From contig CAVWFK010000018.1 in the NCBI GenBank assembly GCA_963754235.1, positions 241,368 to 305,367 of the forward strand: DNA of 64,000 nt. Direction: 5' to 3'. This stretch comes from DATAYA01 sp963754235. Its GTDB lineage: Bacteria > Pseudomonadota > Alphaproteobacteria > Acetobacterales > Acetobacteraceae. Below are positions 25,315 through 33,983 of the stretch, piece by piece; the stretch's first letter is position 1, and the number at the start of each line of letters is the position of its first letter. The notes below the pieces were generated by a model, which was not told where the DNA came from, searched no databases, and saw nothing but the letters and a program-made list of their open reading frames with translations. The position numbers were made by a program, and so were the translations under genes.

Positions 25315-26127
25315 ATGACCGGGCGCGGGCAGGCCGCGCACCTCATCGCGCGACACGATGCGCCGGTCGTCATTCTCGTGCGCCCGCAGCTCGCCGAGAA
25401 CATCGGCGCAGTCGCGCGCGCGATGGGCAATGGCGGGCTGTTCGGCCTGCGGCTGGTCGACCCGCGCGACGGCTGGCCGCAGGAGCGCGCGTGGCGCACC
25501 GCGTCGGGCGCGGATGCGATCCTCGACGCGGCGAGCGTGCATGCCGACGTCGCCGAGGCGGTGGCCGATCTGCACCGCGTGTTCGCGACCTGTCCGCGCC
25601 CGCGCCACGTCATCACCCCCCTGCTGACCGCCCGTGGTGCCGCGGCCGAATTGCGCGCCGTCGCGGCGTGCGGCCTGCGCGCCGGCATCCTGTTCGGTCC
25701 CGAGCGAGCCGGGCTCGACAGCGACGACCTCGCGCGCGCCGACGCGCTGGTGCGCTATCCGCTCAACCCGGATTTCATGTCGCTCAATCTCGCGCAGGCG
25801 GTGATGGTGCTCGCCTATGAGTGGTGGACCGCCACCGAGACAACACCGCCGCGCCGTCTGATGACCAACGAGACGCAGATCGCGACCAAGGCGCTGCTGG
25901 AGAACTTCCTCGCCCACCTTATCGATGAGCTTGACGCCTGCGGCTTCCTGCGCAATGCGTCGAAGCGGCCGGGGATGGTGCGAAACATCCGCCACTTCTT
26001 CGAGCGTGGCGAGGTGACCGAGCAGGAATTGCGCACGCTGCATGGCATCGTCACCGAGCTTGCGATCGGCCGGCGGGTAAGGGGGCGGCTAGAGCGGGAC
26101 ATGGTCCGAGAGGCCGAGCCGGGTTGA
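25315..26127 (+). CDS. trmJ: tRNA/rRNA 2'-O-methyltransferase, TrmJ-like (SpoU family)
   Basis: This 270-residue SPOUT enzyme has motif 1 VRPQLAENIGAVARAMGNGG, motif 2 GILFGPERAGLDSDDL and motif 3 YPLNPDFMSLNLAQAVMVLA, the pattern of TrmJ, which 2'-O-methylates position 32 of tRNAs. A C-terminal helical extension (about residues 180-260) matches TrmJ. The ATG lies seven bases after the DUF305 gene's stop, so they may be co-transcribed. TrmJ fits best, but a related SpoU specificity cannot be excluded. Confidence 0.85.
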   Translation: MTGRGQAAHLIARHDAPVVILVRPQLAENIGAVARAMGNGGLFGLRLVDPRDGWPQERAWRTASGADAILDAASVHADVAEAVADLHRVFATCPRPRHVITPLLTARGAAAELRAVAACGLRAGILFGPERAGLDSDDLARADALVRYPLNPDFMSLNLAQAVMVLAYEWWTATETTPPRRLMTNETQIATKALLENFLAHLIDELDACGFLRNASKRPGMVRNIRHFFERGEVTEQELRTLHGIVTELAIGRRVRGRLERDMVREAEPG

Positions 26128-26169
26128 TCGGTCTCGCCCCGATCGCTACACCCAAACGGAGTTTGCGCG

Positions 26170-26613
26170 ATGAGCAACACCACGCTCTATGACACCGACT
26201 TCTATGCCTGGGCGACCGAGCAGGCCGACCTGCTGCGCGCCGGTCGGCTCGCCGAGGCGGATATCGCGCACATTGCCGAGGAAATCGACAGTATGGGGCG
26301 AAGCGAGAAACGTGAGCTCGTCAATCGGCTGGCCGTGCTGCTCACGCATCTGCTGAAATGGCAGCACCAGCCGAGTTTCCAGGACACGAGCTGGCGCCTG
26401 ACCATTCTCGAACAACGCGGCCGGCTGGTGGCGCACCTCGCCGACAATCCCAGCCTCAAGAGCCTGGTTAGGGAGGCGACCGCGACCGCCTACCGTTTTG
26501 CGCGGCTCGGTGCGCAAAAGGAAACCGGGCTGCCGGAGCGTGTGTTCCCCGTTGTCTGCCCCTGGACGATCGAACAGGTGATGTCGGACGATTTCTGGCC
26601 GGAGGAGGCTTGA
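26170..26613 (+). CDS. DUF29 domain protein
   Basis: This 147-residue protein matches DUF29: it starts TTLYDTDFYAWATEQADLLR, then LAEADIAHIAEEIDSMGRSE, the central LTHLLKWQHQPSF and a C-terminal YRFARLGAQKETGLPERVFP. It is cytoplasmic and mostly helical. The function of DUF29 is unknown; family members are abundant in cyanobacteria and some proteobacteria and often spread horizontally. It converges on rpmB. Confidence 0.88.
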   Translation: MSNTTLYDTDFYAWATEQADLLRAGRLAEADIAHIAEEIDSMGRSEKRELVNRLAVLLTHLLKWQHQPSFQDTSWRLTILEQRGRLVAHLADNPSLKSLVREATATAYRFARLGAQKETGLPERVFPVVCPWTIEQVMSDDFWPEEA

Positions 26614-26657
26614 GCCACTCCTTTGCGGCCCGGCTTGGTGGGCGTGAGGCTACCAGG

Positions 26658-26963
26658 TCAGTCCTGCGACGCGGTCCCGCGCAGCGCCGCGGTCTTCGCG
26701 ATGCGGCGCTTCAGCGCCTGCGCCGCGGGCGGCAGGCGGCGCTTCGGGGTCGCGGCGAGGAAGGCGTCGATGCCGCCCCGGCGCTCCACCGTCCGGATCG
26801 CCCGCGCCGAGAGCCGCAGCCGGACCGGAAAGCCCAGCGCGTCGGATAGCAGCGACGCCTCCTGCAAATTGGGCAGGAAGCGGCGGCGGGTCTTGTTGTT
26901 GGCGTGACTGACGTTGTTGCCGGTCAGCACGCCCTTGCCCGTGAGCTGGCAGCGGCGGGACAT
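26658..26963 (-). CDS. rpmB: 50S ribosomal protein L28
   Basis: This 101-residue protein of the large ribosomal subunit opens MSRRCQLTGKGVLTGNNVSH and contains the L28 core NNKTRRRFLPNLQ and VRLRLSARAIRTVER. Alphaproteobacterial L28 is of this length. The ATG at 26963 fits the family start; the open frame extends 21 codons further without similarity. Its single N-terminal cysteine shows it is not the zinc-binding form. It is transcribed alone. Confidence 0.97.
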   Translation of the reverse strand: MSRRCQLTGKGVLTGNNVSHANNKTRRRFLPNLQEASLLSDALGFPVRLRLSARAIRTVERRGGIDAFLAATPKRRLPPAAQALKRRIAKTAALRGTASQD

Positions 26964-27032
26964 CGCAGGAAACCTCGGATAGGGCGGCGAAGTGCGGCTT
27001 ATGCGGGCGCGGGCGCTTCGCGTCAAGGCGGC

Positions 27033-28097
27033 CTATGGCGCCTGGTCGCGCAGCGTGCGTTGCAGGTCGCGCTCGATCGGGCCGGTATCGGCGTCAAAGG
27101 CCGCGTGCGCCACGTCGCGCCAGTCGGCGACATCGAGCACGCGGGTCGGGTTGTCGCGCAGCAACTCGCGCTTGAGGAACGGATAGCCGGCGAGCAGCAG
27201 CTGCCGCCAGAGATCGCTGGTGGGGTTGAGCGGAATGCGCCCCACCGCCGCGTCGCGGATCCGGCGCGCGTGCCGGCGCCGCGCTTCGTAGATCGGGTCG
27301 TCGCCCTCCTGCGGCTCGCGGCGCTCCGCACCGGGCGGTGGTTCGGCCTCGCGCACCAGTGGTTCGTACGGCCACAGCGCGCGTGCGCGGAGGCCGCCGC
27401 GCAGCAGCGCCTGGGTCAGCCCCACTTCATAGGTGCGGATCACCCAGTGCTTCGAGGGCACCGGCAGCACGCCCGTCCAGAATCGCCGCCACGCGTCGCT
27501 CTCCAGCGCTGCACGGCTGAAGGCGAGGAAGTAGGATTGCAGGTGATAGCGGGATTGCCAGCTCTCGGTGAGGCCCCAGAGATCGGCCTCGGTAAGATCG
27601 ATCCGCTCGATCACGCCGCGCAGCGGACAGAGCGGGCCATAGAGGCTGTCGTTGACGGTCACGACCATCTCGGTATCGGCGCGCGGCAGGCCGAGCCGCT
27701 CCAGTGCCTCGCGCCAGGCGCCGAAATCGTAGCCGACGTTGCGCCGCACCAGCACGCCCGCGCAGAGGCGCTGCAACGCCGCCATCGATTCCGGCTGAAG
27801 ACGGCCGGAGTTAGTCACGAAAACCACCGATAGCCCAGCCTCGGCGAGGGCACGGACGTAGTGCAGCACGTACTCGCGCACGACGCCTGCGCGGTCGAAA
27901 TGGACGAACACCGCGACCTCGGGGCCGAGCGGGATTTCGCCTTCCGGCCAAGCGGAGACGAGCTGCCGCGGCGAGCGCAGCGGGCCGGCATAGGAGGCGA
28001 GGCGCGGGATCAGACCGTAGCGGGTGAGCCGCCACCCGTGCCGGGAGATGCTGCCGAGCCGTCGCGAGAGGCCGCCTCCACTCGATCCGTCAGCCAT
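27033..28097 (-). CDS. RgpF-like (rhamnan synthesis F family) glycan protein
   Basis: This 354-residue protein matches the rhamnan synthesis protein F family, with AVFVHFDRAGVVREYVLHYV near residue 62, NVGYDFGAWREAL near residue 120, VVTVNDSLYGPLCPLRGVIE and SDAWRRFWTGV. These are glycosyltransferase-like proteins of O-antigen or rhamnose-rich polysaccharide synthesis. It starts four bases after the methyltransferase gene's stop, so the two are an operon, probably for cell-surface glycan assembly in the cytoplasm. The sugar is not determinable. Confidence 0.82.
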   Translation of the reverse strand: MADGSSGGGLSRRLGSISRHGWRLTRYGLIPRLASYAGPLRSPRQLVSAWPEGEIPLGPEVAVFVHFDRAGVVREYVLHYVRALAEAGLSVVFVTNSGRLQPESMAALQRLCAGVLVRRNVGYDFGAWREALERLGLPRADTEMVVTVNDSLYGPLCPLRGVIERIDLTEADLWGLTESWQSRYHLQSYFLAFSRAALESDAWRRFWTGVLPVPSKHWVIRTYEVGLTQALLRGGLRARALWPYEPLVREAEPPPGAERREPQEGDDPIYEARRRHARRIRDAAVGRIPLNPTSDLWRQLLLAGYPFLKRELLRDNPTRVLDVADWRDVAHAAFDADTGPIERDLQRTLRDQAP

Positions 28098-28100
28098 GCC

Positions 28101-30305
28101 TCAGGCGGCGCGTTTGCGCAGGTCGCGCGGGGGGTCGATGCCGGCGGCAGCACCTGCGGCGAGACCCTCGCGCAGGACGGCGGCCGCCTGCGCGCGGTCG
28201 CCGGCCGCCTCCAGCGCCGCGAAATGTCCCCGCAGCGCGGTCCAGAAGCGGGGGTCGGCGGCAGCGAGACCGACACGCGCGCGGGCGAAGCGGCGCGCCG
28301 CCCGCGCCGGGTCGCCCCCGCCTTGCAGGTCGAGCGTCGCGGAGGCGAGCAGCACTTCGCGGCGGGCGTCCGAACCGGGCGGCGTGTCGGCATCGATCCA
28401 GGGCAATTCGTCGAGCCGGAGCGAGGCAGCGAGTGCCTGCGCCCGCGCATAGCGGCCGCGGCCGACCAGGGTGATGAAGCGCTGCCGCTCGGCGATCTGC
28501 TCGGCGGGCAGCAGCTCGTCGGGGACCAGCGCCGGATTGCCGCCGCAGGCCGCCAGCGCCTCCGCGCGCAGCGCCGCCTCGCCCGCGCGGTCGCCGAGCC
28601 GCGTCGTGGCTTCGAAGCCGCCGCGCAGCGCCGCCCAGTAGAGGCCGCGCTCGGGCGGGATTGTCTCGGACGGCGTTGCGCGCAGGCTGTTGCGGACGGC
28701 GGCGAACATCCGAACCGCTCGCGCCGGATCGCCGCCCTTCTGCACTTCCAGAACTCCGAGCGCGAACAGCGCATCGCGTGCACTCGCGTCGCTTGACGGC
28801 TCGGGGGCGTCGGTGCGGAAACCCTCCGCCTCGGCGACGTCGCGGGCGAGGCGGTAGTGCTGGGCGTTGACCAGGCCGACCAGCGCCCGCTCGGCGATCG
28901 TGCGGCGCTGCGCCACGCCATCCGCGCCGGGCCCGTCGGGCAGGGCGCGCAGCCGTGCGGCGATCGCCTCGTCGCCGCCGGAGGCGGCGGCGCACAGCAG
29001 CGCCTCAGCGCGGGCGGTCCAGCCGATCTGCTCGGTCAGCCCGTCCTCCATCGCAAGTTCGCCGAGCGCGCGACGCAACGCGTCGGCGGCGTCGGCCGCA
29101 AGCGAGAAGCGGCGTTCGAGCGAGCCGCGCGTCACACCCGCCCCGATTTGCTGGATCGACCGCGCGTAGATCAGGCCGCCAAGATTGAGCGGCACCAGCC
29201 GCGCCATCTCTTCGAGGCCACACGTGGCGACCGTCGGCGGCAGCAAGTCGAGCCTATCGAGATCGACACCAAACCGGTCGCGGCAGGCGGGGAGCAGCAT
29301 CTGCCAGGCACGCTCCGCGCCCGTGGCGTCGGCGTCGTTGCTGCATTCCTGCAACGCGCGGCCGGCGAAGCCCAGAAACACGTCGCTGCCGGGCGGTGTC
29401 GCTCCGGCCCGCGCCAGCAAGTGCTTGCGGTAGCTGGCGCGCAGAGTAGCAAGGTCGGCTTCGAGCATCAGCGACGCGTCGGACGCGAACGCCACCAGGG
29501 AATGGCTGTCGGTCTCCACCCGCACATCGACGAAGCCGGCATCGGTCAGCAGATGGCGCAGGCTGGCCGGATTCTGGAACACGAGATGCAATCCCGGCGA
29601 AAGCAGCGGCACCAGTGCGCCGGACGGCATCGAGGGTGCGAGGTGCTCGCCGTTGGGCGTGGTCAGCACCAGCACGCCGCCCGGCTTGAGCATCGCCCGC
29701 AACGTGCGAACGAAGGCACGCGGCGAGGGCACGTGCTCGATGACTTCCGAGCCGAGCACCACGTCCATGCTGCCGCGCGCCTCGTCGTCGTCGTGCAGGT
29801 AGCGCAGCTCGATCGGGAGCCGGAGCTGGTCGCGGCCGAGTGCCGAGAGGCCGGCGGGATCAATGCCGCGGCCGTCCCAGCCTTTGGTACGGATCGCGTA
29901 ATCGAGGCCGAAACCGAAGCCGCAGCCGATTTCCATGTAGGCGCTTGCGGGCGCATTGCGGAGCTGCGCAAGCGGGCGCGTGATCAGCCAGATGCCGGCA
30001 CCCTGCTGCACGTAGAACGGCACCCGGCCGCGCCCGAGCATCGATTCCTCGGCATAATCCGGCGGATTCTGATCGTCGTAGAAGGACGCCGTGCAGTCCG
30101 GGCAGCGGAGCACGTGAGTACGTCGCAGCGGATGGTCCGGGGTCAGGAAATCGACCGCCAGCACAAGCGATTTCTGCGCCGGCGAGCCGCAATTGGGGCA
30201 CGTCATGGCGAGCCGACCCGGCGGCAGCGTCGCGGCCAGCTCGTCGCTGGCCCAGGTGACCTGCGGTGGGCGAACCTGGTCGGCAGGGGGCGGGGGCGCG
30301 TTCAT
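28101..30305 (-). CDS. zinc-ribbon SAM-dependent methyltransferase fused to a helical repeat domain
   Basis: This 734-residue protein has an N-terminal zinc-ribbon-like pair (CPNC 36-39, CPDC 68-71), a class I methyltransferase core (motif I EIGCGFGFGLDYA 125-137, then SEVIEHVPSPRAF and MLKPGGVLVLTTPNGEH), and about 400 further residues rich in Ala, Leu and Arg that look like helical repeats of TPR type. The front half resembles methyltransferases of polysaccharide clusters. With the RgpF-like gene it forms a two-gene operon. It probably methylates or caps a surface glycan. The function of the repeat domain is unknown. Confidence 0.75.
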   Translation of the reverse strand: MNAPPPPADQVRPPQVTWASDELAATLPPGRLAMTCPNCGSPAQKSLVLAVDFLTPDHPLRRTHVLRCPDCTASFYDDQNPPDYAEESMLGRGRVPFYVQQGAGIWLITRPLAQLRNAPASAYMEIGCGFGFGLDYAIRTKGWDGRGIDPAGLSALGRDQLRLPIELRYLHDDDEARGSMDVVLGSEVIEHVPSPRAFVRTLRAMLKPGGVLVLTTPNGEHLAPSMPSGALVPLLSPGLHLVFQNPASLRHLLTDAGFVDVRVETDSHSLVAFASDASLMLEADLATLRASYRKHLLARAGATPPGSDVFLGFAGRALQECSNDADATGAERAWQMLLPACRDRFGVDLDRLDLLPPTVATCGLEEMARLVPLNLGGLIYARSIQQIGAGVTRGSLERRFSLAADAADALRRALGELAMEDGLTEQIGWTARAEALLCAAASGGDEAIAARLRALPDGPGADGVAQRRTIAERALVGLVNAQHYRLARDVAEAEGFRTDAPEPSSDASARDALFALGVLEVQKGGDPARAVRMFAAVRNSLRATPSETIPPERGLYWAALRGGFEATTRLGDRAGEAALRAEALAACGGNPALVPDELLPAEQIAERQRFITLVGRGRYARAQALAASLRLDELPWIDADTPPGSDARREVLLASATLDLQGGGDPARAARRFARARVGLAAADPRFWTALRGHFAALEAAGDRAQAAAVLREGLAAGAAAGIDPPRDLRKRAA

Positions 30306-30405
30306 GGCGGGCCATACATCCGCGAGCGGGCGCGTGATGGCAAGCCGGCGCCTGGACAGGCCGGAGTGGCCGTCTCACGATGCACCCCGCGAGGGGAGAC
30401 GCCGG

Positions 30406-31386
30406 ATGGCCGCCAACCGCAAACGGCTGCTGCTGCCCGAGACGCTGCACGAGGCCGGCTGGGCGATCGCTCGCGCGAGGGCGGAGATCGACCTCGTGTC
30501 CTATCCGGCCGAGATGCCGGATGCCGAGTTCCGCGCGCTGCTGGCGCCCGCGCACGGGGTGGCGCTCGGCGTGCGGCCGTTCGGGCAGGCCGATCTGGCC
30601 GAGACACCGGCGCTGGAAGTGGTGGGCCGGATCGGCGTCGGCTACGACGCCGTCGATGTGCCGGCGCTGACCCGCCGGCGCATCCCGCTGATGACGACCG
30701 GTACCGCGAACTCCGTTTCGGTCGCCGAGCAGGCTGTTTTCTTCATTCTCGCGCTGGCGAAGCGGTGGGCGACACTCGATGCGATGGTCAAGCAGGGCCG
30801 CTGGACCGAACGGTTCGCCCTGCTGCCGAACGAGATCGCCGGCAAAACTGCACTCGTGGTGGGGTTCGGCCGGATCGGCACGCGCGCGGCGGCACGGCTG
30901 CGCGGATTCGAGACGCGGGTGCTGGTGTTCGACCCTTACGTGAACGCCGCCGCGATCCGTGCCGCGGGATGCGAGCCGGCGGCCGATCTCGATGCCGCGC
31001 TGGCGCTGGCGGATTTCGTCACCATCCACTGCCCGCGCAATGCGGAGACTATGGGGATGTTCGATGCGGCCCGGCTCGGGCGGATGAAGCGGGGCGCGGT
31101 GCTGGTGAACACCGCGCGCGGCGGCATCGTGGACGAGGCAGCGCTGCACGCCGCGCTGGAGTCGGGGCATTTGGCAGGCGCCGGCCTCGACGTGTTCACC
31201 GAAGAGCCGACGCCGCTGGAAAATAAGCTGCTGGCGCTGCCGAACGTGATCGCCGCGCCGCACGTCGCGGGCCTCACGCACGAGGCGGCGGCGGCGATGG
31301 CGCGCAGCACGGTCGAGAACCTGCTCTCGGTGCTCGACGGCGCGCCGCGGCGCGAAAACGCGGTCAATCCCGAGGTGTGGGGCTGA
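30406..31386 (+). CDS. D-isomer specific 2-hydroxyacid dehydrogenase
   Basis: This 326-residue NAD-dependent dehydrogenase has the dinucleotide site VVGFGRIGTRAA, catalytic Arg in NTARGGIVDEAAL, Glu in VFTEEPTP and His in APHVAGLTHEA, plus the substrate-side RIGVGYDAVDVPAL. It lacks the C-terminal ACT domain of classical SerA, so it is a phosphoglycerate- or glyoxylate-type reductase of unknown substrate. GAGGGGAG precedes the ATG at 30406. The flavoprotein gene follows after four bases, so the pair probably acts in one pathway. Confidence 0.9.
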   Translation: MAANRKRLLLPETLHEAGWAIARARAEIDLVSYPAEMPDAEFRALLAPAHGVALGVRPFGQADLAETPALEVVGRIGVGYDAVDVPALTRRRIPLMTTGTANSVSVAEQAVFFILALAKRWATLDAMVKQGRWTERFALLPNEIAGKTALVVGFGRIGTRAAARLRGFETRVLVFDPYVNAAAIRAAGCEPAADLDAALALADFVTIHCPRNAETMGMFDAARLGRMKRGAVLVNTARGGIVDEAALHAALESGHLAGAGLDVFTEEPTPLENKLLALPNVIAAPHVAGLTHEAAAAMARSTVENLLSVLDGAPRRENAVNPEVWG

Positions 31387-31390
31387 AGCG

Positions 31391-32980
31391 ATGGGCGAAC
31401 TGCCACGTCTGAAGCATTTCGGCTGGGGCCGCGAGGGCGAGGCGATCACGCCGGCCGAGGAAGCCGCCCTGCTCGCGCGCTACGCGGCGCGGTTCGGGGT
31501 GTCGGAGTTCGCCGAGGTGACGCCGCCGCCGCTGGACGCGATCCAGCTCGCCGCCCCGCGTCTGTCGCCGCCCGCGAGCCTCGCCGGATGCTGCTCGACC
31601 GGCACCTACGATCGCGCGGCGCACACATTCGGCAAGAGCTATGCCGACACGCTGCGGGGGCTGCTCGGCGACTATGCCGACGCGCCCGACGTGGTTGCGT
31701 ATCCGGGCGACGAGGCGGCGCTGATCGCGGTGCTGGACTGGGCGACCGGCGCCGGCGCGCAGGTGATCCCGTTCGGCGCCGGCAGCAGCGTGGTGGGTGG
31801 CGTGACGCCGCCGCCGGCTGCGCGCGGCACGGTCACGATCGACCTGCGGCATCTGGATCGCGTGGTGGAGGTAGATGCCGCCTCGCGTGCGGCGCGGATC
31901 GAGGGCGGCGTGTTCGGCCCCGCGCTGGAGGCGCAATTGCGCCCGCACGGGCTGACCTTGCGGCATTTCCCCCAGAGCTACGAATTCTCGACCCTGGGCG
32001 GCTGGATCGCGACCCGCTCGGGCGGGCATTTCGCCAGCCTGTTCACGCATATCGACGAACTCGTGGAAAACCTGCGGGTGGTGACGCCGGCGGGCGTGGT
32101 GCAGACGCGCCGGCTGCCCGCGTCGGGCGCGGGGCCAAGCCCGGACCGGCTGTTCCTGGGGTCCGAGGGCGTGCTCGGGATCATCACCGAGGCCTGGATG
32201 CGGGTGCAGGCGCGCCCGCGCTTCCGGGCCGGGGGTGCGGTGCGGTTCCCCGATCTGGCGAATGCCATGCGCGCCCTGCGGGTGATCTCGCAATCGGGGC
32301 TGTGGCCGGCGAATTGCCGCGTGCTCGATCCCGAGGAGGCGCGCAACACCGGCGCGGGGGACGGCAGCTTCGCGGTGATGGTGCTGGGCTTCGAAGGGGC
32401 GGATCATCCGCTCGACGCTGCGATGGCGCGGGCGCTGGAATGCTGCGCCGATCATGGCGGGGCGGCCGAATCGGCGGCGGCCGATGCGCATCGCGAGGGG
32501 GCGGCGGAGGCGTGGCGCACCGCGTTCATCCGGATGCCGTATGCGCGCGAGCGGACCATCGGGCGCGCGATCATCAACGACACGTTCGAGACCGCGATCA
32601 CCTGGGATCGGTTCGAGGCGTTTCACGCCAAGATGAAGGGCGCGACCGAGGCGGCGATCCGCGACGCGACCGGCCGGCCGGGGCAGGTGACCTGCCGGAT
32701 CACGCATGTCTATCCCGACGGGCCGGCGCCCTATTTCACCTTCCATGCGCTCGGGCGGCACGGGGCGCTGATAGAGCAGTGGGGCGCCATCAAGCGCGCC
32801 GCGAGCGAGGCGCTGATCGCAGAGGGGGGCACGATCACGCACCATCACGCGGTGGGGCGTGAGCACCGGCCCTGGTACGATCGGGAACGTCCGGAACTGT
32901 TCGCGGACGCGCTGCGGGCGGCCAAGCGGACGCTCGACCCGGAGGGGTTGCTCAATCCGGGGGTGCTGATCGACCCCTGA
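31391..32980 (+). CDS. FAD-binding oxidoreductase, alkyldihydroxyacetonephosphate synthase-like
   Basis: This 529-residue flavoprotein belongs to the vanillyl-alcohol-oxidase fold. The FAD domain includes YPGDEAALIAVLDWA, IPFGAGSSVVGGVT and FPQSYEFSTLGGWIATRSGG; the C-terminal domain carries THHHAVGREHRPWYDRE. The YEFSTLGGWIATRSGG stretch and the HHH motif are those of alkylglycerone-phosphate synthase, the ether-lipid enzyme. Many bacterial members instead oxidise 2-hydroxyacids. Coupling with a 2-hydroxyacid dehydrogenase suits either hydroxyacid metabolism or glycerol-ether chemistry. Confidence 0.85.
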   Translation: MGELPRLKHFGWGREGEAITPAEEAALLARYAARFGVSEFAEVTPPPLDAIQLAAPRLSPPASLAGCCSTGTYDRAAHTFGKSYADTLRGLLGDYADAPDVVAYPGDEAALIAVLDWATGAGAQVIPFGAGSSVVGGVTPPPAARGTVTIDLRHLDRVVEVDAASRAARIEGGVFGPALEAQLRPHGLTLRHFPQSYEFSTLGGWIATRSGGHFASLFTHIDELVENLRVVTPAGVVQTRRLPASGAGPSPDRLFLGSEGVLGIITEAWMRVQARPRFRAGGAVRFPDLANAMRALRVISQSGLWPANCRVLDPEEARNTGAGDGSFAVMVLGFEGADHPLDAAMARALECCADHGGAAESAAADAHREGAAEAWRTAFIRMPYARERTIGRAIINDTFETAITWDRFEAFHAKMKGATEAAIRDATGRPGQVTCRITHVYPDGPAPYFTFHALGRHGALIEQWGAIKRAASEALIAEGGTITHHHAVGREHRPWYDRERPELFADALRAAKRTLDPEGLLNPGVLIDP

Positions 32981-33046
32981 GCGTGTTTCCCCCGTTACCG
33001 GCCGGTGCTAAAGGCGTCAAAGACAACCCGCAGGGTAAAACTTTCC

Positions 33047-33952
33047 ATGGGGCTCGTCGAACGCCTCTCCGCGCTGGTGCGGCCGCCTCCGGCCGCCCAA
33101 CCCGTGGTCGCCTCCGCACCCCGCTTCTCCGATCTCAGCGAGATGCCGGAGGAGCAAACCTTGCCGCCGCTCGACCGCGCGAGAGCGGACCGGGCGGCGC
33201 TGACGCCCGAACAGCAATCCTGGCGCCGCGACGGCGTCGTGACCTTGCCGCACTTCATCCCCGACGCGGTGCTCGACCCTTACATCGAACGCCGCTCCGC
33301 GCTCAATCAGCCCGGAGGCTGGGCCACGCCCACGCCGTACCTTCAGGTGCCCGAGCTGCGCAGGCTCGCATTGTACCCGCCGCTGATGCACATGCTGCGC
33401 GATCTCGTCGGCGAGGAGATGCTGCTGCACCTGAACCTCACCGGTTGGATCAGCACCGAGCGGAACTGGCACCAGGACGATTACCTGAACCCCCCGTTCG
33501 TCAACGGCTGGTACGCCGCGGTGTGGATCGCGCTCGATGCGATCGACCCGCGCAGCGGGCCGTTCGAGTATGTGCCCGGCTCGCACCATTGGGGCTTGCT
33601 GCGGGGCGAGAAGGTGCGCCGTTTCCTGACCGAAGAAGAGCTTACGCGCCGCGACGGCCCGCTCGGTCTGAACCACTGGGAGAAATATTCGGAGCGTTTT
33701 GTGGTGCCCGCGATCGAGCGCGAGATCGAGGCGCGCGGTATCGCGCCGGTGCAGTTCCTTGGCGGCAAAGGCGATGTGCTGATCTGGCATGGTCGCCTGA
33801 TCCACCGTGGCACCGCGCCGGCGGAGCCTGGGCTGGTGCGAAAGTCGCTGATCGCCCACTATTCGGGCCTGTCGCACCGCCCGGACATGCTCGAGCGCGC
33901 ACGTGACGAGAACGGGATGTGCTACGCGGTGTTCGACCTCCCGCTCACCTGA
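33047..33952 (+). CDS. phytanoyl-CoA dioxygenase (PhyH) family protein
   Basis: This 301-residue protein has the Fe(II)/2-oxoglutarate fold of the PhyH family: the HxD motif in NWHQDDYLNPPF and the distal His in LIWHGRLIHRGTAPAEPG, with a following Arg (RKSLIAHYS) for 2-oxoglutarate, and FEYVPGSHHWG between them. PhyH enzymes hydroxylate many substrates, so the reaction is open. The ATG at 33047 is proposed; an in-frame GTG at 33005 would add 14 residues. Neither has a strong ribosome site. The downstream genes follow on the same strand. Confidence 0.85.
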   Translation: MGLVERLSALVRPPPAAQPVVASAPRFSDLSEMPEEQTLPPLDRARADRAALTPEQQSWRRDGVVTLPHFIPDAVLDPYIERRSALNQPGGWATPTPYLQVPELRRLALYPPLMHMLRDLVGEEMLLHLNLTGWISTERNWHQDDYLNPPFVNGWYAAVWIALDAIDPRSGPFEYVPGSHHWGLLRGEKVRRFLTEEELTRRDGPLGLNHWEKYSERFVVPAIEREIEARGIAPVQFLGGKGDVLIWHGRLIHRGTAPAEPGLVRKSLIAHYSGLSHRPDMLERARDENGMCYAVFDLPLT

Positions 33953-33983
33953 ACGGGAGGTTATAAAAGGCCGTTTCGGAACG

